The notes: generated from the sequence alone by a model not told the origin. Positions 30,910 to 43,505 are shown, counted from the first letter of the stretch. The stretch is DNA of 64,000 nt from Aldrovandia affinis (GCA_029706075.1 JAINUG010000039.1:5646001-5710000); one strand, 5' to 3'. Program-made: numbers and translations.

Positions 30910-32406
30910 AGGGGGGAGGGAGAGACAGCATGTTGTAGACAGTAGTGATGAAGTGGATTTGCTCATCAGAGATTAAATTAAAGCTTGGATTTTCAACACT
31001 GAACACCCTGCCCACAGAATCAATTTGAATTTCTAATCTCCTAATTAGCATTAAAAAAAAAGAACACAAGAAATTGTCTCGTATGGCTTGATTTGCCAAT
31101 TAATTAACTGCCATTTTGTTCAGAGAACAAAATAAACCGTTCTATATTCCCAAATGGAAACAAAAAGAATTGGCTGCCTATGAGCGCTCTGCAAGCGGGT
31201 CTGTTGGACAGTATCTCAGTCTTAGTGCTGGCTATTTTCAATGGTCAAAAACAAATCCCCGCACAAACCTTTGAGATCGTTGAGCCATTATTGGCCGAAC
31301 AACCTAATGCTGTGGAGTGCTGAACTGGAACCGTTGCGCGTGCGAGCCCCGAGCAGGGCAGTACCACGACATCGCTGAACGAGGACCTTGGGCCGAATGC
31401 CTTCAGAAAAATGTGTGTAATGGATCATCTGTCAAATGCGAGCTATGTGAATGGCACTGGACGAGGTTTGGTCTTGTTAAATAAACGAATTACGATGCAG
31501 CTAAACCCATTCTCTCTGCTCTGAGGCACTCTGTTGTTTCTGCAGCGCGTGGCTTGGCAGGCCATTCGGGAACAGCATGAGGCGAAATACGGGGAAGCAG
31601 ACACGAGCTCTCTCTTGTGCGCCGTAGAAAAGCAAACAGGAGACACAAGGCTCAGCCTTTCATGACCGTAACTGGAGCCCGGACACGGCGTCAGTCACAG
31701 TGACAGTCTGGGGGCGCTGCCACCAATCAATAATCGGGTAATTGCATAACGCATATCAGTTAGCGTTCAAATAATACAATTCTCAATTCCACTATGGTGA
31801 CATGTCTGAAAGTCATCAGTCAATTAAGGAATTAAGTCAATTGCTCTGTACGAAAAAAGCAGCATTTCATCTTGTCCCTTCAGTCAGACCACTTCGCAGT
31901 TGAACCGATGAGCACCGCGGCGCGTTTCCTGGGGGGCCTGGGCGTTGGAATGCGGGTACACCCGGCTCCACCTTGCCCTCGCCGGGGCTTATGCGCCTTT
32001 TCCTCGGCGGCGGTCTGTTACCATCCCGTCCTCTCCTCTCTCACTAGGGTGTGTCTGCAGTCGTCTCCATAAATCACGCCATCCCTGCCGCCCGTTCCCT
32101 GGAGCTGGGCTTTCAGTGTCTGAGCCAGGATGCTTTACAGTTTATGGGGGCTAGTGCTAATGCTCAGCCCCCACCCTCACCCCCCTAGGGGTATAATCCC
32201 TTAAGAAATGCTGTGAAATATTACAGCAATAATACAGAAAATGCAACAACCGAAAAAAATACATTTACAACCTGCCACAATTTTAGTCTCTAAACTGCTA
32301 ATGAAACACCTTTGATAGTGCCCCCTGGTGGCAGAGGGCATGGAGGATATTTCCTTACTTTCAATGAATTATTGCTTATATAATTAACCCTTATATATTA
32401 TATAGT

Positions 32407-32410
<4 letters not shown>

Positions 32411-32464
<54 letters not shown>
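32411..32464. repeat. compound (CA)n(TA)n microsatellite
   Basis: About 17 CA units pass directly into about 10 TA units. Confidence 0.95.
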
Positions 32465-32465
<1 letters not shown>

Positions 32466-33888
32466 TTGTCTCAAAAATTACTTACAGCCTGAAATTAAAA
32501 CATTAAATCAGACTTTTTCCACATTTATTTACAAATTTTACCCTACCCTACTTTACCCTAGAACTTCCAAGTGAAATTTTTTTTCTCAAAATGTATGAAC
32601 ATTAATACAAATAAAATAAAATAGGAGCATACTTTAATCCTGCCTACAGGGTACTATTACATTACAGAAGTACAACATAAATAAAACGTTAGACCGCATG
32701 TCTATGATCCAAATAAGTCTGCTTTTAGGTAGTCCTCTACTTCCTCTCATTATTGTTTCTTTGTGTAAGGGCTTTCAGATGCCAGGAGAAAAGCCATGAG
32801 ATTGTAAGGCTGTTTGCTGATATTACCAGGGCTAACAAGGTGTATAACAGCAAAGGGCTGGTCTCAGGAACAGTGAATATACAGAAATACATGCAGAGAA
32901 GTCTGGAAGATTGGGCTGATACATATAATGAAAACATCAGGGTTTTAACAATATATATATACATATATACATAAAACAAAAGGGAATATTTGCGTTATAT
33001 TGCCCTACATATCAAATAATATATTTAATAATGTACGTACATTACATTTTAGACTAATATATTTCACAGAGGAATATGGGGACAACCAAATATTCCACTT
33101 AACATTAATATTCAATAAAACCCTTCCTGGAGACAGTGCCTGCCAGCGGTTATGCTCTTATATGCATGCTTTTTTACATTTTTCATATGCTTGTGACAAA
33201 GTGTAGAACTTTTAACAGCGTTAGCGTAGAAGAGACGCAGCCATCGGAATCCTTCTCTCCAGCGTCTCAATCTCCGCTTTTATAAGCATCCGTCTATTCA
33301 CGGTGAGTGGCTGCAGCTGGGACTTAATAAGCGAGGACCAGCTGGCCCCCGTTTCAGCCCTTGGCCACCTCCGGTCAGCAAAACTAGCTGCGCAGTTCAG
33401 GTTGTCCCGTTCGCTGCCTGCATTTGCAGTCAGCCTGACGGGAGCTGTGAGACCGACCTGCTGGCCTACCACAATATGGAACATGAAGGAATATATTTTG
33501 GAATAAAAAGTGATATTTTTCTCAAATAAAAGCATGTTAAAACTTTTTTAATTTTATGTCATGTTTGGCACTCAAAACTATTTTTCCCAGCATTTGTGTT
33601 TTGATCAAAGGTTTCAAAGATCATTTATTCCGGTTGTAAATGTGATGCCCTCCTTCTCATTTTCAGTGCATTAAAATGTTAGCTAATGAATACTTTCCAT
33701 TTCAAATTAAGGAGGCTGAATTAGAGAGCAGGAAATCCTTCACAAACATTCCTCTGTAAATCTCTCCATAAAATTGAAACTTACAACCCCCTTTACTACA
33801 GTAATCTCTTTTATTATTGAATCTAATCGTTATTATTTCCTTCTTTTTACAGGTGTTGCTCTTGTAAAATGCTTCCATTGAGTTCCAC

Positions 33889-34252
33889 TGGTGATTTCAC
33901 AATGAAAACAGTTCTGAGTGAAGCGCAGGCGTTTTGGTGATTTCACAATGAAAACAGTTCTGAGTGAAGCGCAGGCGTTTTGGTGATTTCACAATGAACC
34001 GGGGTTGAGTGAAGCGCAGGTGTGTTGGTGATTTCACAATGAACCGAGGTTGAGTGAAGCGCAGGTGTGTTGGTGATTTCACAATGAACCGAGGTTGAGT
34101 GAAGCGCAGGCGTGTTGGTGATTTCACAATGAACCGAGGTTGAGTGAAGCGCAGGTGTGTTTGTGATTTCAGAATGAACCGGGGTTGAGTGAAGCGCAGG
34201 CGTGTTGGTGATTTCAGAATGAACCTGGGTTGAGTGTGAAGCGCAGGTGTGT
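33889..34252. repeat. 45-46-bp minisatellite, eight units
   Basis: Units begin tggtgatttcacaatgaa at 33889, 33935, 33981, 34026, 34071, 34116, 34161 and 34206. The first two are 46 bp with aacagttctg, the next five are 45 bp with ccggggttg or ccgaggttg, and the last carries a 2-bp insertion. Because 45 is a multiple of three, the minus strand shows a long repetitive open frame. That frame is a by-product of the array and is not supported as a gene. Confidence 0.95.
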
Positions 34253-34666
34253 TGAGCGGCAGGCGTTCTCCCTCCCGCGTCACGCCGCCTCTGGGCTGTG
34301 CAAAGCGGCTCCGGCTCATTATCATCACCCGCACGCCGGCGCTTTGTTGCTGGAAGGCATGACCTCGCCGCATGAGTCTCGAACTAAAAATATTCTCACA
34401 GCATCAGTGCTGCGAGGGGGAGGGGGAACGGGGGAGTGTGCAGGGGGGAGGAGCTGTCGCGAGCAACAGCAGCCCAGATAACGAGAGGCACTAATGAGCA
34501 TCTGATCCCTGCTACCCTGGCAGAGCTGTCTGCTCTCACAGCCCAGCCCCACGATTCTGTAACGCCCCCCAAGAGCTAATGAGGGAGTTATATATAGCTC
34601 AGAAATACCCGGTAACCCTCCCCCAGCCACACACAGACAGACAGAGAGATGCGTGCTCAAGCAGGC

Positions 34667-34965
34667 ACGCACACACACACAAACACAAACACAAACACAC
34701 ACACACACACACACGAGCACAGACGTGCACTCAAACACACACACACACACACACACACTTTCATAAACTCACTCACACAAATACACACATTCACGGATAC
34801 ATATAAACACTCACACCCCCACACACACAAATGCATGCACACACAAACGCAAATACACACAAGGCACACTCGAGCACTGGCATGCACAGGGACTTACACA
34901 CTCACACACGTGCACATGCAAGCACACCCGCACACAAATACACACACGTGCACGCTCAACCACAC
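34667..34965. repeat. CA-rich cryptic microsatellite block
   Basis: Interrupted (CA)n with variants such as acacaaa and gcaca. Long open frames on both strands come from the dinucleotide composition. Confidence 0.9.
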
Positions 34966-35960
34966 AGAATCAGAACCCATGGACCAACACATAGGTCTCG
35001 CCCCAAATCGAGTAAATCGGTTATGGGATGACTTTGACCCCCCGTAGTGATGAGCTCACGGGGGCAGTGAATAGTAACCATTAAGAGCCCTTCACAGATC
35101 CAACGTACTTCATGAGTCAAGGTTTGTACACATGTTCTGTATTTTATATTTATATATTTCTTGTGTCAGGTATTGCATATCTTTGTTCTTTTATTTGTGC
35201 CGGTGGCCAAACGGAGCGTGCTGTCATTCCTTTTATAATAGATAGAGGAAAGCTGTTGTCGTTTACGATGCGTGCGGCCAGAGCACTTTCTGCCAGGGAA
35301 CCTGAGATGTTTCGGCTCCTCACCGCTCCGTCTGGGGGGGGCGGATGATCTAATCAGAGCCCTGGTGCTGCCCAGCGACCGTAACAACGTGCTAATGCTA
35401 CTGGTCACTTCCCATCTTCGCGGGAGCGTGCCGGGCGCAGCTCTCTTAGCGATGGGTCTTTTTCGGCACAAAGGCACAGCTGCCTGCTCGCTGGTTATGC
35501 CGTTACAGCTGGTGATTGTGCGGTGTGCTAGCCGTGCTGTGCCCGGCTGCAGGGGGCTGGGGGTGGGGGCGTGATCGCTGCAGCAGAGTGCCAACCTTAG
35601 CACATCCACATATGTTCCTGTTTCCTAAATAAAACATGGTGCATTATTAATGACTGCACTGGGTGCAAAAGGGATGAAAACATTTTTAAATGACAGTGAG
35701 ATCCACAAATATGTGCCAGAGAGCCTCTGAGCTCAACGCCACTCTGTGCCTGTGTCCTTCTGAGGATTTTCTCTCAGAGGGAGTTTGGTAATTACCGCCA
35801 GCACCATCTGTTACGCCCATGCAAGCCGGCTGTGGAGATATCTGGGGCAAAATGACGGGATTGTGAAATTGTTTCACATTTCATAGGAACAGGCTATATT
35901 TAGCACATCTCTCAGAGGAGGGGGGGGATACAGCATGGAGGGAAATGGGCAAAAGTGTTA

Positions 35961-35962
<2 letters not shown>

Positions 35963-36001
<39 letters not shown>

Positions 36002-36102
36002 TCACTCACTCACACACACACTGGTGATATGGTGACACACACACAAACACACACTCACTCACACACACTGGTGATATGGTGACACACACTCAACCACTCA
36101 CA

Positions 36103-36149
<47 letters not shown>

Positions 36150-36290
36150 TCATTCACTGGTGATATGGTGACACACACACAAACACACACACTCACACAC
36201 ACACAGGTGATATGGTGACACACACACACACACACTCAACCACAAACACATACACGCTCGCACACATACATGCGTACACACACACACACA
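35963..36290. repeat. compound CA/CACT microsatellite with an embedded GGTGATATGGTGAC motif
   Basis: The unique-looking 14-mer ggtgatatggtgac occurs four times between CA and CACT runs (near 36023, 36070, 36163 and 36207). A larger unit containing both has evidently been duplicated. Confidence 0.9.
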
Positions 36291-36449
36291 TGCCCTTCTC
36301 CCTGGGCTGATGATTGAGCATGTGGCCCAGCACTGTCACCACACACAGACCCGCAGTGTCACATTGACAGCTGCAAAAGCATGAATTATTCAGCAGCCAA
36401 GAGGAGATGAGGCAAATACTGCCTGTGATTAACACTGTTATCAATCACA

Positions 36450-36640
36450 ACACATACACGCAAACACGCACGCGCACACACACACCTCCACACACACTCA
36501 CGCGCACACGCGCTGCTCAAACGCTCACACACACATGCACACACATATACAGATGTACACACGCACACGCACTCTAACAACACAACCAAACACAAACACA
36601 CGCACATAAACACACACATGCTCACACATGCACACAGACC
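36450..36640. repeat. CA-rich cryptic microsatellite block
   Basis: Interrupted CA and CGCA repeats without coding meaning. Confidence 0.85.
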
Positions 36641-37079
36641 TGCAGAAGATTATGGGTCACAATACTGGAAATCATGGGTCCTGAGCACCAGAGAAAAGTG
36701 GAGATCCATGTGTCACAATTAGCCTGGTGCATCCTTCCCTGAGCATATTATTTTCTCCAAATATCAGCTCAACTAACATCTCTGTACAAACCAAGCTGTC
36801 TTCCCTAGGCCCTATTGATGTTTGTTGTCACCACAATACCCGTCCTGAGAGGATCATTTTAGTTATGACCTTGAAAAGATGTCTTGTGGTAGTAAGTGAC
36901 CCAAAATAAAAATATAAAATCCTCCCCCAAATCGTAAATTAAGCATGCATGGGCTAATCATCTTGGGAAATGTGGTCCTGGCTCGTTTTGTTTTTGTGTG
37001 CTTAAAACTGCTCTGCTTGTGGCTGGGACACAGGAGCTGAATGCTTTTCAAGAGAGAACCGCGAGACACTAGACACAAC

Positions 37080-37866
37080 TGAAAGGTAGCGAATGTCTGT
37101 TTGTGTGTAACGTAGTGTGTAGCGAATATATAGTGTTTGGCTGAAAAGCACTTTTTTTTGTTTGTTTGTTATTGTAAGTGTTTTTGTTCCTTTGTGTCGT
37201 GCCTGTAAATCCAGCAGCAATCCCCAAATCCCCATTGTACCCACTGCCTTTAATAGAGATCCCATTCGATATAATTGCTATGAACCTTGTTGGGCCATTA
37301 GATCGGAGAGCCACAGGATATCGCTTTGTATTAGTCATAGTGGATTATGTAACGGGATACCCTGTCTGGAAAAACTATCGCCGAGGTACTGTTCCACTTT
37401 TTCTCCCGGCTGGGGATCCCAAAAGAGATCCTCACCGATCAAGGTACGTCATTTATGTCACATACACTGCGTGAGCTGTACAGATTGTTGGGCATCAAGT
37501 CTATCCGAACCAGCTTCTGCCACCCCCAAACCCCCTTATAGAGTGGTTCAATGAGACACTGAAATCCATGATTCGTAAGTTCATTCACACGGACCTAAGA
37601 GATTGGGATGAATGGATTTGCTGCTGTTTACTGTCTGAGAGGTTCCCTAAGCCTTCACAGAGTTTCCCCCTTTTGCACTGTTGTAGGAGCCCAACTCGGG
37701 GGCATTTGGGACTTTTTAAGGGAAACCTGGGAGGAAAGTCCTACCCCCAGTAAAAATGAAGTACAGTATGTCCTGGACCTGCAAGCAAAACTGCACTCAC
37801 TCGGCTAAATTGCATGACCATTTGCTCCAGGCCCAGGAACGACAGAGATGGAAATATGACAGGCAC
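37080..37866 (+). mobile_element. Gmr1-like Ty3 retrotransposon, left part: truncated 5' LTR and integrase core
   Basis: Bases 37080-37207 are a shortened copy of the LTR at 45739 (shared tagcgaatg, tatagtgtttgg and gtgtttttgttccttt). Integrase follows directly at about 37210, so gag, protease and the integrase N-terminus are missing. The integrase core reads IPFDIIAMNLVGPLDRRATG and FVLVIVDYVTGYP, then continues in shifted frames to the ERQRWKYDRH stretch, where the retrovirus interrupts it. There are several frameshifts. The continuation is at 44266. Confidence 0.85.
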
Positions 37867-37876
37867 TGTTGGGCAC

Positions 37877-37962
37877 TGTTGGGTTCTTTAATTATCACGA
37901 AGGTTCTGATGATACTGCACATAAGACAAACACTTGCACAGGATTTGGGCTATCGAGACCCT
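37877..37962 (-). mobile_element. 3' LTR remnant of the endogenous retrovirus
   Basis: The sequence tgttgggttctttaattatc and following bases repeat the terminal part of the LTR at 43766, with about 45 bp deleted. U3 and most of R are gone. Confidence 0.75.
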
Positions 37963-38316
37963 TCCTTTTGGACAAACAGGTATTCGATTATGCATTCTAA
38001 CGTACTGACTTTCAATTTCTTCTACTGAATTTGGGAACATTTGACACATTGTCTTCCAAGGTGTAAGATCCATATCTAGGTGTGCCTCATAAACATGTAA
38101 AATACTAAGTGGATACATTGTATACCAAATAGAATGTGTAACTAAACCTCCTTTAATTGGAGTTACCCCAGGACATGTCGGAGTTCCTTTATCAGTAGAA
38201 TTGTTTCGAAATGTATTACTCAACCTCATACTATCTATACTATCTATGTTGGTCCTACTGAGTGACATTTTATCGGCGGATGATCCTAATAAGCATAATA
38301 TAACACAGTCTCCCAT
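37963..38316 (-). pseudogene. unidentified retroviral open frame, possible envelope remnant
   Basis: An open frame of about 118 codons lies between the RNase H/integrase remnant and the 3' LTR remnant. It has an NNST N-glycosylation sequon and several cysteines, which would suit an envelope fragment, but no diagnostic envelope motif is visible. It could equally be chance open sequence. Confidence 0.4.
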
Positions 38317-38599
38317 TCTGGATTTCTTATCGTCGTTCCCATGAGAGATTCAGGCAATAGGTATTTGTTGTCAGGACCACGTCACACACCATCATCATCC
38401 AATTTCTCTTTATTCTCTATCCACTTCCATTTTTCCAACCTTGGAGCAGTTCCTTAAATTTTTCTTAGCTCATTTAAGGATGAGACTTGATGTCTGTTGA
38501 GATGGTTGTATGTCTGTAGTAGCCAAAGGACATTTATCTTTTTTACCATTTACAGCTGCTTCTATAACTAATCTATCTGCATTTGCATTACCAATGCTG

Positions 38600-39400
38600 T
38601 GTTCATCTTGGTTCTTAGTGTGACATTTACCTTTAGTACTGCAAGTTGTTTTGGTTCTTGCATGGCACTATGAAGCTCCTCTACAACCCCTGCATTGAAA
38701 ATAGGGAGTTCTCACTTGTGAGAAACCTCTGTTTGCCCATAAATCAAGATAGTCATGTACTACTTAAAAAGCATACCTGGAATCTGTGTAAATGTTTACA
38801 TCATATCCTGCGGCAGCCTTACATGCAGCAGTCGGAGCCCTAAGCTCTGTCACTTGAGCGGATGCACCAGGAAGTGAACCACCTTTAAGCAGCTGACCAT
38901 CTGCTGTACATACCGCTCATCCAATATGTCTGTTCCCATCTACATAATAAGAGGACCCATCTAAAGATTCAATGCACCTGGGATAGGAGTCTCCTTCACT
39001 CTAGAATGTAAGAGTGGAATCTGTTCAATATCACACTGATGAAGTTCACCCTCGTCAGGGGAGGGCATCAAAGAAGCTGGATTCAAGGAAGAGACTTTCT
39101 TAAGTGTCACAGCGGGAGTGTGAGATGTGTCTCCCAACAAGTCCATCTTGAAACATGACCAGCAGAGGCTTTAGGTCCTGAGAGATGCCATTATTAATGT
39201 GGCACATGAATAATGACATCCATTGCACCTAAAAGACCTTCACTCCGCTTCAAAGCCAAGGCCGCTGCCTCAACAGCACGCAGACATGTTGCCATAGCAG
39301 CAGAGACAACATCTAGCCTACCTAAATAATAGGCTACAAGTCTTTGCTTGTCGCCATGATCCTGACATGTGGCCCTCATTTTCATGTACAAATAAATTGA
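38600..39400 (-). pseudogene. retroviral RT connection and RNase H remnant
   Basis: Several short frames carry the connection region (DKQRLVAYYLGRLD at about 39330) and RNase H. The latter includes a NADR-like stretch near 38575 and a TDSR-like stretch near 38778. Stops and frameshifts occur every 50-150 bp. Confidence 0.7.
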
Positions 39401-39699
39401 ATCGAATGTACGGATTGGGAAGGCCTAGAGCAGGAGCTGGGCCCAAAGCTGTCTTCAGCTGTATGAATGCCTTCTCACAATCTTGACCGCAATAAATTAT
39501 GTCATTGGCATTGATCCCTTTAGCAAATCTGTGATAGGCTGTGACAATTTACTAAAATCGGGGATATGTGTCCTGCTGAAATTGAAAAGTCCTAACACTT
39601 TTCTAACCCGCTTACCGTAGTGGGGCGAACACACTCCCAAATGGCCTTCAGTTTATCAACAGTGAGCTAATGTTGACCTTGAGAAATCTCATGGCCCAA

Positions 39700-40537
39700 T
39701 TATTTCACAGATGTTTGTCCGATTTGCGCTTTAGAGGGATTCCATTTCAAACCGGAATCTGCTAGATGCTGCAAAATGGCTTCCATATCGCGCCTATCAG
39801 AGTCCTCATCTGGTGAGGAGATTAATAAATCATCAATGTATTGCACAATATGAGACACCATAGAAGGAAGTTTTCTCAATACACGTGCTAATGCCTGGTG
39901 AAATAAGGTAGTCAAATTATGCAAACCTTGACTAAGCCTTGTCAATGTTAATTGGCCGATTGTCAAAAACAAAAGCAAGCCAAAATTGAGAATCTGGGTG
40001 CACTGGTACAGAATGGAATCCTTGTCAAATATCCAAAACACTAAACACCTCGTGTTCCTTTGGGATATCAGTCAACACAGTACTAGGGTCAGCCAATAGG
40101 GGTGTTAGTTGTGTTGCATGTTTATTGACTTCCCTGTAATCAATAACCAATCTGTAAGCTCCATCTGGTGTACGGACTGGAAGCACAGCTGAGGAACAGG
40201 GAGATGTGATTTCTTTAATCACACCTCGTTGTTCAAAAATCTCAATGGTTTTCTTTATTGCTTCAAAAGCCTCAGGTTTAATTGGGTATTGGGCTTTAGG
40301 CGGAGGAGGGGTTCCTGTAATCTGAACAGGCTCCACATCCAGTAGGCCACAGTCCCATTTGTCTTTAGCCCACACCTTCTCAGGGCTGGATAGATTCTGA
40401 AAAAGCAGAAGCAGAAAGAAAAAGAGTAGAAGAGACATTATATTCCAAAGGCAAACATGCTTTTCCTTTCTCACTCCGGTGAGTGTGGCTTGTTTATCCA
40501 AAATAAGATGAGAATTTAACTGTTTTAGAATGTCCAT
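39700..40537 (-). pseudogene. retroviral reverse transcriptase remnant
   Basis: Two overlapping frames (40537-40025 and 40041-39700) carry successive RT motifs: LPVRTPDGAYRLVIDYREVN, then LSQGLHNLTTLFHQALA, then the catalytic YIDDLL at 39840-39823. A frameshift separates them near 40030, and substitutions are visible between the motifs. The catalytic box itself is intact. Confidence 0.88.
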
Positions 40538-40893
40538 CCCTAAAATAGTCCCCTCAGTGCTCGTGGGGCTATAATAAAATTATCTGTCCGCCCCAGGGAG
40601 GGGGGAAGGAAGTCGACAAGATGTTCACTGCGCACAGGAGTGGCTCTGGGGTGCCGGAGTTATGGTTGTCGGCTTGGCGAGTGCTGTCTTGGAGGAGATG
40701 ATACTTCGCCTTTGTCGCCGCCGGTCACAGGGCCACGTCAGCTAACTATGAGGGAGGGATTGACCTGAAAATACCAGGTGTAATTGGCTACCAAATTGTG
40801 AGAAAAACGGGATAAAATCAGAATGCCCCCTATCTTTGCCTGTAGATATGGTCACCTGGCTCCCTCCACTGGAGCCACAGGGGCCAAAAAACC

Positions 40894-41187
40894 TTAGTTG
40901 TCTTTAGGATTTTCAATAATTCGAAAGAGTTCATCTTTAGAAAGCTCAGCCAGCTTCCCTTTCTGTGAGCTAATTGCATAGGAATTCCTTCTCCCCACTT
41001 CTAAATGCCTCTGGGGGAAACTTTTCCAGACAGCCCAGATATAGCATTGGTCCTTGGCTGCCGGAGAACCCGTCCCTTTTTTGCATTGAGCTACAGCATG
41101 TCCCCTACGGCCGCATTGCACACACACCACGTTTGATTTATTTGCCCAACCAGGATTTTGTTTATTTCCAACATGAAAGGGATGCAT
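40894..41187 (-). pseudogene. retroviral nucleocapsid zinc knuckle remnant
   Basis: The motif CVQCGRRGHAVAQC (41124-41083) fits the CX2CX4HX4C zinc knuckle that packages retroviral RNA. There is one knuckle. Protease would be expected next, but no clear DTG/DSG motif was identified. Confidence 0.82.
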
Positions 41188-41410
41188 CAGATGGAGTTAT
41201 TTTTCCTTTCTGCCTAGTACCTGGTTCTGCCGTGTCAAAAGTCTGCTCTAAATTATTGGCCCATGAGAGACACTGCGCATATGTGATCAGGAAAGCCTTA
41301 GTAGCAATCAAAGATTTTCTCAAAGAGGGAGAGGTGATCCTAGTTGAGTAACATATCCAAAAAATCTGTCATCTTCGCTAGGTCTGTCAGAGCCCCCATG
41401 CTCCTTTTCC

Positions 41411-42319
41411 TCATTTAAACTTTTCCTCAGCATATTCCTGAAACAATTCATTAGGTTTCTGATTCCTATCCACATACAGGCTACATAAATTATAACCCGT
41501 GCCAAGTGCCTGTTTCAATGCCTCAATATAAGCATCTACCTCAGTTTTCATAGCTTCTAAAGTAGGAAAAGGTTGCACAGCCCATGCACCATTTTTCCAT
41601 GCCTCGATTAGATTTATCCACACTATCTGGGGGCACTTTGCTTTTGTCACCATATAGATATCATATGCATGCAATTTGGACACAAGTTCCCATTCAATCA
41701 ACTTTTGCCAGAGTAAATCATTAGGAGAATCCCGCTTCGACATTGACATAGACGACAACAGGTTGCGCATATCTGTAGTGCCCATGGGTTTATGTTGTAT
41801 CTGTGTAATTTGCTGCGGAGGGCCCCCGTCCGCTGCCGGTGCTGTAGCCTGGCCTGGAGCAGCTGGGGCAACCGCTCTCGAGGGAGTGGCATGCACTTGA
41901 GCTTGGATAGGAGTCATTTGTCTTTCTAAGCCAGTTAAGTCAGGATAAAAACGGGGGTTGTAAGGGGGAGGCTGAACAATATCTGTCACAGGCTGATGGA
42001 CTTGTAAGCCCTCAACCGTTTTCCGTAACTCTAAAATCTCTGCCTTTTGCTTCTCATTCTGTGAGCGCAAAGCATCATTTTTCTCCACTAATTTCTCATA
42101 GTGTGAAACAACCAAAGCAATTGCTATGCAGTGTTTTTTCCTGTCGTGAACTTTTTCTACTGCATTATCAAACCATTTCACCTGATCATCAATTTTAGCA
42201 TTAGGTTCTAAACCTTCTGTGATCAAATCAGTTATTTTTCCAGTACATGCAAAGAACGCCGTCTCTCCGATGTGATGAGGAAGAAACTCATCACAAGATG
42301 TTTTTACTGCCGCTATCAT
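41411..42319 (-). pseudogene. retroviral gag remnant, matrix/capsid part
   Basis: This 302-codon open frame is the longest in the element. It has a coiled-coil-like stretch rich in Glu, Lys and Leu, then PPPY (a PPxY late-budding motif) in a proline-rich linker, then a capsid-like C-terminal half. It ends at a break near 41411, and related sequence continues in other frames to the zinc knuckle. The call rests on position behind the primer site, the late motif and the downstream nucleocapsid. Confidence 0.8.
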
Positions 42320-42857
42320 TTTTCGGGCAAGCTCTCACCCCCCTCCCCACAGTTTTTCTTTGCAAGGCTCAACTTTTTCATATTATAAACCTAGGAAATA
42401 CTACGACAAAAAACAAAAACCAACAGACAAACAAAAACGAACAATGCAACCACAATGCCTCCCCACAACAGTATTACAACTGTTGCGCAGGCAGTAAATC
42501 AACACACAATTGTGGTTTCACAGGCTTAACGTCTTAAGCCAACCATGCTGTCCTGAACAGCTCCAAATGTCTCGCGTGCACCGGCTATCCTGCTGAGCTT
42601 AAACCGCGCTGTCTGAGGCGCTGTGCAGTCCAACTGTCACAGCTTTGAACAGAAAGGTCCCAGACCTTGCACCATTTTAACTGTTCAATCCAACTGCCAC
42701 AGCTTAAAATGTGCTATATGGTTGTTCCAAACAACCGTCAATGAGACAGCCCCAGGGACTGCCGATATATCCTCGATCAGAAAGGTCATGGACCAGTCTG
42801 ATCTACCCTTGATCAGAAAGGTCCCGGACCAGTCTAAGCCAGATCAGTCTAAGCCAC
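42320..42857. other. retroviral leader segment with short direct repeats
   Basis: No gene is visible. The phrases ccaactgtcacagctttgaa / ccaactgccacagctt and gatcagaaaggtcatggacc / gatcagaaaggtcccggacc repeat within 200 bp. Confidence 0.55.
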
Positions 42858-43505
42858 TGCAACTACTGCACATCTGGTGTTCAACCAGCCAAAGTTCACC
42901 CACATCACCCCTCTACTCTCCTCTCTGCATTGGCTCCCCATCACAGCACGCATCAGATTCAAATCACTGGTGCTTGCTTTTCAAGCAGCTAGAGGTACTG
43001 CTCCCCCATACCTCCAGTCACTCATCACTCCCTACACCCCAGCCAGACGCCTCCGCTCCGCCTCCTCTGGCAAACTGACTGTCCCATCCCTCTGGGCACC
43101 TGGCAGCCACTCTTCTCTGTCCTGACACCTCTGTGGTGGAACAACCTTCCGCAATCGGTCAGGACCGTGGAATCACTTGCGATCTTCCACAAGAGACTCA
43201 AAACCCACCTTTTCAGACTCCACTATCACTGAATTCTGTACATCTAGCTAATTGTCATCAGCACCGCCTACTTGCTCAACACTATGTATGCCGGCTAACT
43301 CAATTTAATAATAATACAAATAAAATAAAAACTAACCTTTTCCTTCCCAGTGTTACAGGTATGTTACACAGCTGCAGCGTGTCTATCGCTGTATTACTGC
43401 ACTGATCTCTTGCGCAAACTATGATTGTTCCTACCATGTATTAATGCACATCTTGTAAGTCGCTCTGGAAAAGAGCATCTCCTAAATGCTTAAAATGTCA
43501 AAGGT
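42858..43505 (+). mobile_element. L2-clade LINE 3' fragment inside the retroviral leader
   Basis: It encodes the same C-terminal stretch as the intron 7 LINE (VFNQPKF, LLSSLHWLPI, IRFKSLVLAFQAARGTAPPY). It ends in the tail cttgtaagtcgctctggaaa at about 43450-43500. It lies between the primer-binding site and gag of the retrovirus, in the opposite orientation to it, so it inserted into or was carried by the provirus. Confidence 0.88.

Larger units (their letters stand above)
26500..37079. other. intergenic region downstream of atp1a1
   Basis: No exon with a recognisable protein motif was found over this stretch of about 10.6 kb. It holds an L2/SINE tail core (28951), a GA run (30885), a CA/TA microsatellite (32411), a 45-bp minisatellite (33889) and three CA-rich blocks (34667, 35963, 36450). 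GC-rich segments near 26750-28080 and 31870-32130 give several overlapping open frames without family signatures. These could be regulatory, but nothing decisive is visible. Confidence 0.65.

Noticed and set aside
32753-32974. 73-codon frame with charged, helix-like composition
   Set aside because: It looks protein-like (KSHEIVRLFADITRANK) but matched no family I know and ends in a TA repeat, so it was left unannotated.
33889-34252. CRISPR-like array
   Set aside because: Units are contiguous 45-46-bp repeats without unique spacers, in a vertebrate genome.
33897-34373. 158-residue repetitive protein on the minus strand
   Set aside because: It is fully explained by the 45-bp tandem array and has no family motif or gene structure.
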